Source: an uncultured Clostridia bacterium (GTDB lineage Bacteria > Bacillota > Clostridia > Christensenellales > CAG-138). From it: a DNA stretch of 59,569 nt. Position numbers and translations under genes: made by a program. Shown one piece after another: positions 7,740-16,896 of this stretch. Under the pieces are notes generated by a model. It had not been told where the DNA came from. It did no database searches and saw only the letters and a program-made list of their open reading frames with translations. The stretch lies in contig CAKTYT010000010.1 in NCBI GenBank assembly GCA_934633695.1, positions 1 through 59,569 of the forward strand. The letters run 5' to 3'. Positions within the stretch are counted from its first letter, which is position 1. Each line of letters begins with the position of its first letter.

Positions 7740-9470
7740 TCAAAAATCCATTGCCATTCTCTCTGTTTCCTCACTGTCAAGCTCGCACACTTCCTTGTCA
7801 ATGACTCTATAAATACGTTTGCATAGATTCAATACGCTCGGCCTGTGCGTAGTGATTATACATGTCTTGTTTAACGAAGACTCCGTTATATTTCGAAGCA
7901 CTGCCCTTTCCGTTGCCGTATCTAGTGCTGACGTTGCCTCATCGAACAGCATTATCGGGGCATCACGAAGAATTGCCCTTGCAATCGCAATTCGCTGCGA
8001 CTGTCCCTCAGACAGTCCTCTCCCGCGTTCACCGAGTTGTGAGTTGATTTTTTCCGGCAGCTTATCCACGAACCCCCACGCACATGCAAGCTTGAGTGCC
8101 CTAATAAGTTCTTCATCCGTTGCATCCTCCTTGGCAATTCGCAAATTATCTGCTATTGTCCCCGAGATCATTGTGTTTCCTTGCGGAACATAGGCAAACA
8201 GCTGTCTGAGCCTTGCATTCATTGCGATATGCTCACCTCTTGCCGTGCAAATTGAAACACTTCCGTCCTGCGGTGAAACGAGTCCGAGCATAAGTCTTAT
8301 GAGAGTCGTTTTTCCCTCACCCGATGGACCGACAATGGCAACTATCTCACCCGGCTTTGCCGTCAAAGAGGATGAATTGATTACCACCTCTTCCTTGCGA
8401 TAGGAGAAGCTGACGTTCTTCATTTCAATACTCAACCCTCCCTCTACGTTAACATTAGGTGCATCGTACAGTTCTTCCTCACCCGGCAATTCCATAAGCT
8501 CCCTTATCCTGCTTGCCGAAACCGAACAATTCAGCACAGTCGGAACAAATTTGACAATGCTATTAAATGCACTTGTCAAATTGCTCCGCTGTTGGAGAAA
8601 TAGAGTCATCGTGCCAAACGTTATCGTGTGAGTCCAAAGTTTAAGCAAACAGTACCCAAATGCTGCAAACTGAACTAAAAGGCCCATTATCGTCATGCAA
8701 ATATTCGTTTTAATTGCAAGCATATTATGTTTAAGACTTTCAGTTTTCAATTTTTCCTGCTCCGTATTCATTTTTCTGCAATACAGCTTTGCAATTCCGA
8801 AGGATTTTATTGTATCAAAATTGTAAATACTTTCAATTTCGAATGACATTAAGCTGCTTGTTGTCTGTTTCAGATCATTCGCACATTCACGCTGGCGTTT
8901 AATAAAAAAACGTGAAAAAATCAGCAGGAAAGGTGCACTTGCGAGGGCAATAACAGCCATTACCCAATCATAATGGAGGATCAAGCAGAACGTCGCAATA
9001 AGCCTGTATACTGCAACAATAAGTGAAGGAAGCCAGCTGACAGCATTTCCGCTCACTGTTGCTACGTCTGAATTGAGTCGATTCAATATATCTCCATTTG
9101 CGAACTTCGTCATGGACAACCAATCTGCATTGACGATCTTTCTAAACACGTCCGCACGAATATCGTTGCCGATTCTAATATTCAGCTTTGCTGAAAGCCG
9201 CTCCACTACACTCTCAATGAGCAGACTGAAAACGGCACTGCCCACCATAATAACAGCAAGCAATGCCAATTTTTTTGTTTCATATCCGGTTATAATATCG
9301 ATAAGATACTTGCTTGCAACGCTGCCGAGAAGACTTAGCGTTGTACTGAGAACACCGAGAAAAACATACAGTGCAATTGCACCCTTGTGCTTTGCACTGT
9401 ATGAAAGGATCCATTTCCAGTCGGCAAGTATATCCGATGCGGTACTTTTTTTATTCCAATCAAAGAACAT
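7740..9470 (-). CDS. ABC exporter, fused permease and ATPase
   Basis: 576 residues. The N-terminal half has six transmembrane helices (about 25-320, type I exporter fold); the C-terminal half is the nucleotide-binding domain, with Walker A GPSGEGKTT, Q-loop AYVPQGN, signature LSEGQSQR, Walker B IMLFDEATSALD and H-loop TTHRP. This is a half-transporter that would act as a homodimer. The signature has SEGQ in place of the common SGGQ, seen in some exporters. GAGGAAAAC precedes the ATG. It follows the TPM gene by 89 bases in the same direction. The exported substrate cannot be inferred. Confidence 0.9.
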   Translation of the reverse strand: MFFDWNKKSTASDILADWKWILSYSAKHKGAIALYVFLGVLSTTLSLLGSVASKYLIDIITGYETKKLALLAVIMVGSAVFSLLIESVVERLSAKLNIRIGNDIRADVFRKIVNADWLSMTKFANGDILNRLNSDVATVSGNAVSWLPSLIVAVYRLIATFCLILHYDWVMAVIALASAPFLLIFSRFFIKRQRECANDLKQTTSSLMSFEIESIYNFDTIKSFGIAKLYCRKMNTEQEKLKTESLKHNMLAIKTNICMTIMGLLVQFAAFGYCLLKLWTHTITFGTMTLFLQQRSNLTSAFNSIVKFVPTVLNCSVSASRIRELMELPGEEELYDAPNVNVEGGLSIEMKNVSFSYRKEEVVINSSSLTAKPGEIVAIVGPSGEGKTTLIRLMLGLVSPQDGSVSICTARGEHIAMNARLRQLFAYVPQGNTMISGTIADNLRIAKEDATDEELIRALKLACAWGFVDKLPEKINSQLGERGRGLSEGQSQRIAIARAILRDAPIMLFDEATSALDTATERAVLRNITESSLNKTCIITTHRPSVLNLCKRIYRVIDKEVCELDSEETERMAMDF

Positions 9471-9559
9471 GTTTTCCTCTGTGGCTTATTTTTACATTAA
9501 CCGAATTTTTGAGAGCTCCGGAACGGGCAGTAGCTGCCCATACCGAAGCCATGATGATA

Positions 9560-10519
9560 TTATTTCCTTCCAAAGCCTGCTCCGCCGCCTCGCGAGCTGC
9601 CGCCCCCGCCGCTGAAGCCGCCTCTTCCGCCGCCAAACCCGCTTCCGCCATGTGATGAACTTCTTCCTCCTCCGCCACCGAAGCCGCCAAAGCTCCCGGG
9701 TCTGGGACCTCTGTATCTGCCCATTCTCGGACCGCCGAAGCCGAAACCTCCCATTGGAGGTCTGCGTCTTCTCCTGCCGCCGATTCTGGAAAGTGCTTTA
9801 AGAATTACAAAAATTATAGCAAAAATCACTATGAAGCTCATAAAACCGCCTCCACCGCATGATGCACATGCCGCAGTGCATGCAACGCATGAAAGCCCTG
9901 CACAGCTTCCACCGGTGTGATAGTTCCATTCATCGTTCCATTCGGCATCCCTTCCGGGAATGTATTGAGCATTGCTTCCCGAATACGAACCCGTGGGATC
10001 AACATCATAAATGTTGCAGATAGTTTGATATATTTTTTTGAATGTCTTTCTTGTTCCGTCTTCGAAGTCGCCTGCATAAAAATCGTCCTGCATTTCATCA
10101 GTCAATATTTGAGAAATTGTCGCAGAGGACAGTGTGGTTTCAAGACCCGCCCCCTGAAGACAATAGCAGGATTCATCATCCGTAACGAGCAGAAGCAGCA
10201 CTCCGTTATCCCTCTGTTTACTTCCGATGCCCCATGAATTAAATAATTCATATGCATAATCTTCAGTTTCCGTATCCCCAATGGTAGGAGTTGTAACAAC
10301 GCAGATCTGGGCACCGCACTGGTCGAAGAGGTACACATTCCTTTCAACAATGTAATCTTCAAGTTTTGCAGACAGGACATTTGCGTCATCCAACACGTAG
10401 AATTTGTTCGACGGAGAAAGCACGTTGTCCGCGAAAACATTGCCAGCAAGCACCAATGCCAACATCAGAGCTGCTGCAAAAACCATAAGTCTGCTTCCGA
10501 CTTTCAATTTTATTCTCAA
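9560..10519 (-). CDS. TPM-domain membrane protein with Gly-rich tail
   Basis: 319 residues. A signal peptide (about 1-31) is followed by a TPM domain (about 38-170, starting FYVLDDANVLS), a cysteine cluster (about 210-225) and a transmembrane helix (FIVIFAIIFVILKAL), then a basic, Gly/Ser-rich low-complexity C-terminus typical of the YgcG branch. TPM proteins are envelope-associated and often sit beside lemA, as here. The start is TTG: GGAGG lies 8 bases upstream, and those same bases are the last codons and stop of lemA, so translation is probably coupled. Function is not established in detail. Confidence 0.85.
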   Translation of the reverse strand: MRIKLKVGSRLMVFAAALMLALVLAGNVFADNVLSPSNKFYVLDDANVLSAKLEDYIVERNVYLFDQCGAQICVVTTPTIGDTETEDYAYELFNSWGIGSKQRDNGVLLLLVTDDESCYCLQGAGLETTLSSATISQILTDEMQDDFYAGDFEDGTRKTFKKIYQTICNIYDVDPTGSYSGSNAQYIPGRDAEWNDEWNYHTGGSCAGLSCVACTAACASCGGGGFMSFIVIFAIIFVILKALSRIGGRRRRRPPMGGFGFGGPRMGRYRGPRPGSFGGFGGGGGRSSSHGGSGFGGGRGGFSGGGGSSRGGGAGFGRK

Positions 10520-10523
10520 TAAA

Positions 10524-11072
10524 TCATCCTCCGATTGACAAGTATTCTGCGATCAAGCTTGCGGGAAAACCCGTAATAACATCTTCCGCTTTTCTTTTTG
10601 CATCGAGCAGCTCTCCCGCATAACCGCGTTTTATTATTTCAGCACGGCTCAACACTTCGCTGTACTGGGTTTCGATCTCATTCTCCTGAACATGATAGTC
10701 AGTCACGCGGCGGTAGACACTTTCGACCCGTGCATTGACCTCAAGGTAAGCAGGATATTTGTCGATGGGTTTTACTGCATCATGGTATTCTTCCAATGCC
10801 ATCTTCGCCGAACTCACCGCAGTATCATCTTCGCCCAGCAACTCCGCTGCACGGGTGATCAGGTTCTGTGCCGCCTGAACCCCCAAATCCATATCGGTCA
10901 TAAGACTATTGCCATGTTTGTCTGTTTTAACAGCTGTTTTATTAAAGCTATCCAGTGCAGAATAATACGCACTCTTAAGCTTTACTGCACTGAATAAAGG
11001 CATCGTTATGAAAATTACAATGACCATTACAGCAGCTGCAAACCATCTCGATCTAAAAATCTTTTTCATCAT
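10524..11072 (-). CDS. LemA-family-like membrane protein
   Basis: About 182 residues. One N-terminal transmembrane helix (about 10-30) is followed by a helical, coiled-coil-like body. The C-terminus RKAEDVITGFPASLIAEYL matches the end of LemA proteins (FP-x-N/S-L/I-I-A), though the rest is divergent. Position between telA and a TPM gene supports the call, since LemA/TPM pairs are common. Start uncertain: ATG at 11072 or 11069, or GTG at 11081; none has a strong ribosome binding site, consistent with coupling to telA, whose stop is at 11084. Confidence 0.65.
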   Translation of the reverse strand: MMKKIFRSRWFAAAVMVIVIFITMPLFSAVKLKSAYYSALDSFNKTAVKTDKHGNSLMTDMDLGVQAAQNLITRAAELLGEDDTAVSSAKMALEEYHDAVKPIDKYPAYLEVNARVESVYRRVTDYHVQENEIETQYSEVLSRAEIIKRGYAGELLDAKRKAEDVITGFPASLIAEYLSIGG

Positions 11073-11083
11073 CTTTTGCACGC

Positions 11084-12217
11084 TTATTTACCCGAGATTT
11101 CAAGCAGCTTAGACTTCAGCTCACCCTCAATTCTCGCAAGTTCGCCCTCGGCGGCGACCCTTTTATCATGACCCTCCTGCTGAATCCTCAGCACATCGTC
11201 CATTGTAGTGATAAGCTTCTGGTTTGTTTCCGCAAGCGTTTCAATATCGACGATACCGCGTTCGCTCTCCTGTGCAACCTCAACAGTTGCGGTGTGAAGA
11301 GCCTCTGCATTCTGCTTGAGCAGCTTGTTTGTCATATCCGTAACTGCACGCTGTGTCTCCACTGCCTGCTTGGTGTGGGCAAGTCCTAGGGCAATCACCA
11401 TCTGATTCTTCCAAAGGGGTATGGTATTCATGATGGTGGTCTGAATCTTTTCAACCATCATCGTGTCGTTATTCTGAATCAGCCTTATCTGCGGTGCCAT
11501 CTGAAGGCTTATATTCCTCGTCAACTCAAGGTCATAGATCTTTTTTTCGAAGCGAGTGCACATATCTGCAAAGTCCCTTGCCTTCTGTGCATCTTCCGCA
11601 ATCCCACTCTTTTGGGCTTTTTCAGTGAGCATAGGCAATGTCGTGCGGCGTTCCTCGTCGAGCCTCTTTTTACCTGCAATAATGTACATTGTAAGTTCTT
11701 TAAAATGGGCGACATTGCGTTCGTAAAGGTTGTCGAGCATCGCGACATCCTTGCTCAGCCCCGTCTGATGACCTTCAAGCTTGACAACGATCCTATTGAC
11801 GTTTGCTTCAGCATCATCGTACTTTGCACGCATTGTCGCAAGTTTGTTTGTATTTTTGCGTAGGAAACCGAACAAGCCCTTCTTATCATCCTCACTGAAG
11901 TCGCGAAGTTCACCAATCAGCTGAGTGATCATCTCGCCCGTTTCACCCAGATCTTTCGTCTTAACGTTCTGAAGTGCCGAATCGGAGAATTCTGACAGTT
12001 TCTGTTGACTTTTAAGACCGTAGTTCATGACAACGTTCGGATCGGTAACATCAATCTGTTTTGCAAATTCATCCACCATTCTCTGCTCTTCAGGCGTGAG
12101 ATCTGCTTCCTTGGCAACCTGTTCTTTAACTTCATCGGCAGTTACGACAGCCGTCTTATTTTCTTCCGTTTCGGCAGCAGGCTCAAGTGTCAACGTAGGT
12201 ATATACTTTTCTTCCAT
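11084..12217 (-). CDS. TelA-family (toxic anion resistance) protein
   Basis: 377 residues, soluble and almost wholly alpha-helical. It shows TelA/KlaA features: the QIDVTDPNVVMNYGLKSQQ region after an acidic N-terminus, the conserved GLFGFL stretch near residue 130, and long heptad-rich helices to the end. The family was named for tellurite resistance but is widespread in Bacillota beside xpaC and is now viewed as a general envelope or membrane stress factor. It lies between the xpaC-like and lemA-like genes with gaps of about 10 bases, so the three are one transcription unit. Confidence 0.92.
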   Translation of the reverse strand: MEEKYIPTLTLEPAAETEENKTAVVTADEVKEQVAKEADLTPEEQRMVDEFAKQIDVTDPNVVMNYGLKSQQKLSEFSDSALQNVKTKDLGETGEMITQLIGELRDFSEDDKKGLFGFLRKNTNKLATMRAKYDDAEANVNRIVVKLEGHQTGLSKDVAMLDNLYERNVAHFKELTMYIIAGKKRLDEERRTTLPMLTEKAQKSGIAEDAQKARDFADMCTRFEKKIYDLELTRNISLQMAPQIRLIQNNDTMMVEKIQTTIMNTIPLWKNQMVIALGLAHTKQAVETQRAVTDMTNKLLKQNAEALHTATVEVAQESERGIVDIETLAETNQKLITTMDDVLRIQQEGHDKRVAAEGELARIEGELKSKLLEISGK

Positions 12218-12230
12218 AATCTTTATCCTC

Positions 12231-12863
12231 TCAGTCCTCAGTCTTAAATTCCTTATTTACCATTCCATCCATCACATCAATGTCCGAAGCAACATCAATG
12301 GCATCTCCCGCATAAAGCTTATCAACGCTGTCTTCAAATGCTTCTGCAATTTTACCGGAGTTTTCTTCAATTTTTTTGAGTATTTCTTCTGCATTCTCGC
12401 CTCTGTTTGAAAGCAATTCCTGCTTAAGATATGATTCCATAAGTTTGCTCGAAGTTGGCAGAAGATACGTCAAAAATCTTCTCATTACAAAAGTTTTTTT
12501 CGGATTATTGTTAAGCTCAATCAGCACCGCTTCAGAGGATTTAATCATCCTCGAAACAGAACTCTTAACGGAACTGTTTGTCACTCCTTTTTCAACCATA
12601 CGCAGTGACTCGATATGTGCATCGGCTTGCAGCAATGCATCATCAAGTTCCTTTATACCCGTGCGATAAGTGGGGCGAATTTCCACTGTTTCAGTTATTT
12701 CCGGGAAGAATTTGTTTGAGACAAGCAAAGCGGCAACCGTGATTGCAAAGTCGAGAATTATTGCCCACAATTTGTATATTGGCAATATGAGTGCGAAAAG
12801 AACGAAAACACCTGCCGCAGCATAAAATGGATACGGCGATGGCTTTTTTATCGATTTCTTCAT
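12231..12863 (-). CDS. XpaC-like membrane protein
   Basis: 210 residues from the ATG at 12863, which has AAGGAG 8 bases upstream; the frame runs on to 12923 without a site. Two adjacent transmembrane helices (about 12-50) are followed by a helical cytoplasmic domain with the xpaC-type segment YRTGIKELDDALLQADAHI. The xpaC/telA pair is conserved in Bacillota. The name comes from an old indolyl-phosphate phenotype and does not describe an enzyme activity. It leads the xpaC-telA-lemA-TPM group. Confidence 0.82.
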   Translation of the reverse strand: MKKSIKKPSPYPFYAAAGVFVLFALILPIYKLWAIILDFAITVAALLVSNKFFPEITETVEIRPTYRTGIKELDDALLQADAHIESLRMVEKGVTNSSVKSSVSRMIKSSEAVLIELNNNPKKTFVMRRFLTYLLPTSSKLMESYLKQELLSNRGENAEEILKKIEENSGKIAEAFEDSVDKLYAGDAIDVASDIDVMDGMVNKEFKTED

Positions 12864-12935
12864 TCTTGTACTCCTTTCTGCTTCCGTCATGCATATTTTA
12901 GTGCAAAAAGTCACGGAGTGCAATAACCTTGTTGT

Positions 12936-14510
12936 TTATTTTCTTTTTCCGATGTGCATGCTGACATTTATGCTTTCAAAGAGTCTTTCTGCCGCTTCAA
13001 AAAGCAAAGTTTCAGCGTTCTCCATTGCAAAGCTCAGCTCCATGGGTCTGCAAACGCATGCACTTACAGCCGTCATATCCGCAACGACCGCTTTTTCCTT
13101 CCCGTCACCCAATTCTCCTGCAAGCACAAATGCAGGCTTTCCTGCTGCTCCTGCACGATACAGTACTTCGCCGACCGCTTTTCCGCTTTCAACGGAAGAA
13201 GAATCAAACCTGCCCTCGCCCGTCACAACAACATCCGCCTCCAAAAGCAGTGAATTAAAATCCACAGCTTCAAGCACTGCTTCTGAACCACTGCAAAGCT
13301 CTGCTCCCAAAAGAGCTGCCAGCATTGCACCCATACCTCCCGCGGCACCCGAACCAGGCATTTTCGAGACAGATTTTCCAGAAATTTTATCATATAGCTT
13401 GCCAAGGTTCTTCATACCGTTCTCCAGGATTTCAAGCGTTTCGCCATTAGCTCCCTTTTGCGGTCCGAAAACATAGGTTGCACCGGCCTCTCCCGTCAGT
13501 TTATTTCTGACATCACAAAGCACCTTTATTTGACTTTTTCTTATACCCGAATGCAGTGCACTTGTGTCAATGCTCCTAACCTTCAGCATATTTTCTCCGC
13601 AGCCTTCAAGTTCGTTGCCATCCTCATCGAGAAATCTGACCCCCAGTGTCCTTGCAGCACCCATACCTCCGTCATTTGTTGCAGAACCGCCGATTCCGAT
13701 AAGGATTCGTTTCGTGCCTTCATTGAGTGCATGAACAATGAGCTCGCCCGTGCCAACACTTGAAGCATGCAGCGGATCCAACTCGTATTCGCTGCAAAGT
13801 GCAAGTCCTGACGCTTTTGCCATCTCAATAATTGCGGTACTGCCATTTATGATTCCATAACTTGCCTCAATTCTTCTGCCGTAAGGATCATTCACATTCA
13901 CGTTTCTATGTACGCCGTTAAAGGCATTGACCATTGTCTCTGCCGTTCCGTCACCGCCGTCTGCGATCGGAACGGAGATAACTCTGCAATTTTCAAAGAC
14001 CTTTCGTGCTGCTTCGCCAATGCATCTTACTGCCTGCCTTGAGGTAAGACTGCCTTTGAACTTATCAGCTGCACAGAGTACTGTCAGCCCTGTCTTCCGG
14101 CATCTGCTGCCCTTACCTACAGACATGTTTTGCTCATTTTCACGAAAAAACACAGCCCCATCATCACTGAACCTGCCCACAAAGGCAAGCCCTTCAACAT
14201 TCCTCAACGCATTAGTCTGTATAAACGGACGGTAGCTTGAAAGCATTCCTTTTATCTTCCACTCCGAATCCAGTATGGCAAATAATTTTCTCATTCGGCT
14301 CACTCCGCCGTTTGTAAATGCGAGTGTGTATATATTCTCGTCATCGTAACCGTCAATTTTGGCAAGGCCGCCGTACAGTTCAAGTCCTTTCACCCTCTCA
14401 GACCTAAGGACCGATATAACTTTGCCGAGAATCTCGTCGACCGCTTCACCACTATCTTCATTGTTAGGCATTTCAAAACGCAAACCAAATCCGACTCGTT
14501 TAATTTCCAT
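12936..14510 (-). CDS. Glycerate kinase with an extra N-terminal domain
   Basis: 524 residues from the ATG at 14510 (GGTGA 5 bases upstream); the GTG at 14519 has no site. Residues about 139-524 are a complete glycerate kinase of the GarK/GlxK family, beginning VLCAADKFKGSLTS (usual start IAPDSFKGSL), with IADGGDGTAETM, GIGGSATNDGGMG, GAAGGMGAML and VVTGEGRFDSS. It phosphorylates D-glycerate. The first 135 or so residues form an additional domain I do not recognise (begins KRVGFGLRFEMPN). The start overlaps the clpC stop by 11 bases. No frameshift is seen at the junction, so this looks like a true fusion. Confidence 0.85.
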   Translation of the reverse strand: MEIKRVGFGLRFEMPNNEDSGEAVDEILGKVISVLRSERVKGLELYGGLAKIDGYDDENIYTLAFTNGGVSRMRKLFAILDSEWKIKGMLSSYRPFIQTNALRNVEGLAFVGRFSDDGAVFFRENEQNMSVGKGSRCRKTGLTVLCAADKFKGSLTSRQAVRCIGEAARKVFENCRVISVPIADGGDGTAETMVNAFNGVHRNVNVNDPYGRRIEASYGIINGSTAIIEMAKASGLALCSEYELDPLHASSVGTGELIVHALNEGTKRILIGIGGSATNDGGMGAARTLGVRFLDEDGNELEGCGENMLKVRSIDTSALHSGIRKSQIKVLCDVRNKLTGEAGATYVFGPQKGANGETLEILENGMKNLGKLYDKISGKSVSKMPGSGAAGGMGAMLAALLGAELCSGSEAVLEAVDFNSLLLEADVVVTGEGRFDSSSVESGKAVGEVLYRAGAAGKPAFVLAGELGDGKEKAVVADMTAVSACVCRPMELSFAMENAETLLFEAAERLFESINVSMHIGKRK

Positions 14511-16893
14511 CTGTTTCACCCATTAAATTCGTAACGATTTTTACTTTTCCATTATCCATTATACACGAGCAGCCATATCCGCGTTTAAGCATTCCGCCGA
14601 TTATCTCCTCGCTTATCCTATCCTCAACAAGACAGGAAACCAGTTTTGCAATCGCTGCTGCACCCATTTGCTCGAGCTCCTCTTTGTCAAGCAGACTTAA
14701 AAGTTCCTTTACAAATTCTTCACTGAAATTGACTTCCATGCCTATCTTGTGCAATCTGTCTGTGAAGTCCTTCAGCATCGCTCTGCATATTTGGTAGTTC
14801 GCCTCATCGTCCGTTCTTAAAAACTGAACAACGGTATCAATCCTGTTCAGAAGCTCACCGCCGATAAGCTGTTTCGCTTCTGTCTGCACCGCCGTACAGT
14901 CCTTTCTTTCAGAACTCCAAAAACCGATTTTCTTGCGTTGTGTAACGATACTTGCAGTCATAATCACAATGGAATTTCTGACGCTGACCGTCTTTCCGCT
15001 TCCATCCGTGAGAATACCGCTGTCAAGCATAATTTCAATTATATGCTTGACTTCTTCTGCCGCCACATCAACATTTTTAAGCAGAATGAGAGCGTATGGC
15101 TTTCGCTTAATCGCCTCGGTCAGCTTTCCGACCGTTTCAAAGCCTGAATATCCCTTCGGCGAACCGATGAGCGTATTTAAGCTTGCCACATCCGCATATT
15201 CACTTAAATCAAGCTTGATTACGGAATCCGTGCCCAGAAGCTCCTCGGCAAAGGCAAGAGCCGTTTCTGTTTTTCCAACCCCATGCGGACCAATGAACAG
15301 CATTGTGCTCAATGGCCGATTTGGATCATTCAGACCTGCATACGCTTTTCTTATGGTCCTCGCCACTGACGAGATTGCATCTCCCTGCCCGAAAACTCTT
15401 TCATCTATCCTTTGTTCTATGCTGAGCAATGTATTCGCATTATCGCCTGTTAGACACGAAACAGGCACTCCCGTCAGCTCGTTTGCAACACTCGCAACAT
15501 CGCTCACTTCGACTGTCCCGCCGTCGCGACCCATCCTCAATCTTACGAATGAACATGCTTCATCCATCAAGTCAATCGCCTTATCCGGTAGGAATCTGTC
15601 CGGTATGCACCTGATTGACATATCCACGCAGGCTTCCAACGCCTCATCCGTTATTTTTAATCCATGGTGTGCTTCATACCTTGTCCGCAGTCCTTGCAGA
15701 ATTTTCTTTGCCTCGGCACTCGATGGCTCACTGACCACTATGGGTGTGAACCGTCTTTCGAGGGCTGCATCTTTTTCTATATACTTTTCGTATTCCTCAA
15801 CAGTTGTTGCACCGACGAGCCTGAAACCTCCCCTTGCAAGGGCAGGTTTCATAATGTTGGCGGCATCAATGCTGCCCTCACCTGCACCTGCCCCGACAAT
15901 TGTGTGGATCTCGTCAATAAAAAGCACAACATTCTCATCGACTTCATCAAGTACTGCTTTAAGCCTTTCCTCGAATTCACCTCTGTACTTTGTGCCTGCA
16001 AGCATTGCCCCTATATCAAGCCACATCAATTTTACACCTTTGAGCTCATCAGGCACCTGTCCACTCACTATTTTTTCCGCAAGCCCTTCAACAATTGCCG
16101 TTTTGCCGACACCCGGACTTCCTACAAGCACAGGGTTGTTTTTTCCCCTTCTCAGCAGGGTCTGAATCAGCCTCCCAAGTTCCCTTTCACAGCCAATCAG
16201 CGGATCAAGCTTGTTTGCCTCGGCGAGCTCTGTCAAATCTCTCGCATAGTAGTTTAAAACCATGGACGAACACCGAATTTCTCCTTGTTCCGCAAGTTCG
16301 CCTCGAATATTTTTCTGCCTTTCATTGCGAGTAAACTTTGAACCCTTTTCGTCTAGCTTTTCATTATCACCGACCAAACCCATTTCGCACGGAAAAATTG
16401 AAGCTTGACTTTCTCCTTTAATAGTTCTAAATCCCTCATGCGGTGCAGCATACACGATTTCGTCCTTGCCTGCACTCATCGCCGCCTGCTTTATTCCGTC
16501 CGTATCTGCCTCAGCAAGTTGAAGAATTCTAGATGCAAAGCACTCCTTCTCACGCAAAAGTGCAAGCAAAAGATGCCTTGTAGCAATAAGATTCTCCTTA
16601 AATGATTTTGCCTCATAAAGTGCGAGCTCCATTATACGCTTTGCAAATGGCGTAAAGCCCAGACTGTCCGTAAACCTGTGTCTTCCCCCTCCGATCAATG
16701 TATCGATGTACGGCAGAACGAGAGCCTCCGTCACACCGTATTCCGAAAGCACGGCAGAGGCAGTACCTTCACTTCGTATCAAGCCGACAAGAATATGTTC
16801 CGAGCCTACAAAGCCATGATTCAGTTCCTTTGCCGCTTCTCTTGCAAGTGAAATCGCATTTGACGCCGCCTCATTCATTCTCTCCGCCGCCAT
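14500..16893 (-). CDS. ClpC-type AAA+ unfoldase, divergent, lacking the M-domain
   Basis: 797 residues. Clp_N repeats at about 5-140 are followed by a long linker (140-215). D1 is intact: Walker A GSPGVGKT at 258, Walker B FIDEIH at 325-330, pore loop TKYRGEFEE, Arg finger LERRF. The coiled-coil M/UVR region expected after RLR at about 451 is missing; the chain goes straight to VSDVASVANELTGVPVS. D2 keeps Walker A (GPHGVGKT, 535) but Walker B reads LILLKNVD, where ClpC has LLD followed by A or E; sensor 1 (MTSN) reads MTAS, and the sensor-2 GAR reads GAA. An IGF tripeptide at 656-658, the ClpP-docking signature, is retained. No mcsA, mcsB or ctsR is adjacent, so this is probably a paralogue and not the stress-operon ClpC. 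Family certain; mechanism altered. Confidence 0.9.
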   Translation of the reverse strand: MAAERMNEAASNAISLAREAAKELNHGFVGSEHILVGLIRSEGTASAVLSEYGVTEALVLPYIDTLIGGGRHRFTDSLGFTPFAKRIMELALYEAKSFKENLIATRHLLLALLREKECFASRILQLAEADTDGIKQAAMSAGKDEIVYAAPHEGFRTIKGESQASIFPCEMGLVGDNEKLDEKGSKFTRNERQKNIRGELAEQGEIRCSSMVLNYYARDLTELAEANKLDPLIGCERELGRLIQTLLRRGKNNPVLVGSPGVGKTAIVEGLAEKIVSGQVPDELKGVKLMWLDIGAMLAGTKYRGEFEERLKAVLDEVDENVVLFIDEIHTIVGAGAGEGSIDAANIMKPALARGGFRLVGATTVEEYEKYIEKDAALERRFTPIVVSEPSSAEAKKILQGLRTRYEAHHGLKITDEALEACVDMSIRCIPDRFLPDKAIDLMDEACSFVRLRMGRDGGTVEVSDVASVANELTGVPVSCLTGDNANTLLSIEQRIDERVFGQGDAISSVARTIRKAYAGLNDPNRPLSTMLFIGPHGVGKTETALAFAEELLGTDSVIKLDLSEYADVASLNTLIGSPKGYSGFETVGKLTEAIKRKPYALILLKNVDVAAEEVKHIIEIMLDSGILTDGSGKTVSVRNSIVIMTASIVTQRKKIGFWSSERKDCTAVQTEAKQLIGGELLNRIDTVVQFLRTDDEANYQICRAMLKDFTDRLHKIGMEVNFSEEFVKELLSLLDKEELEQMGAAAIAKLVSCLVEDRISEEIIGGMLKRGYGCSCIMDNGKVKIVTNLMGETDGN

Positions 16894-16896
16894 TTT

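Noticed and set aside
14933..16165. A 410-codon plus-strand frame opposite clpC
   Set aside because: Complementary shadow of an unambiguous AAA+ gene; no ribosome binding site or recognisable domain.
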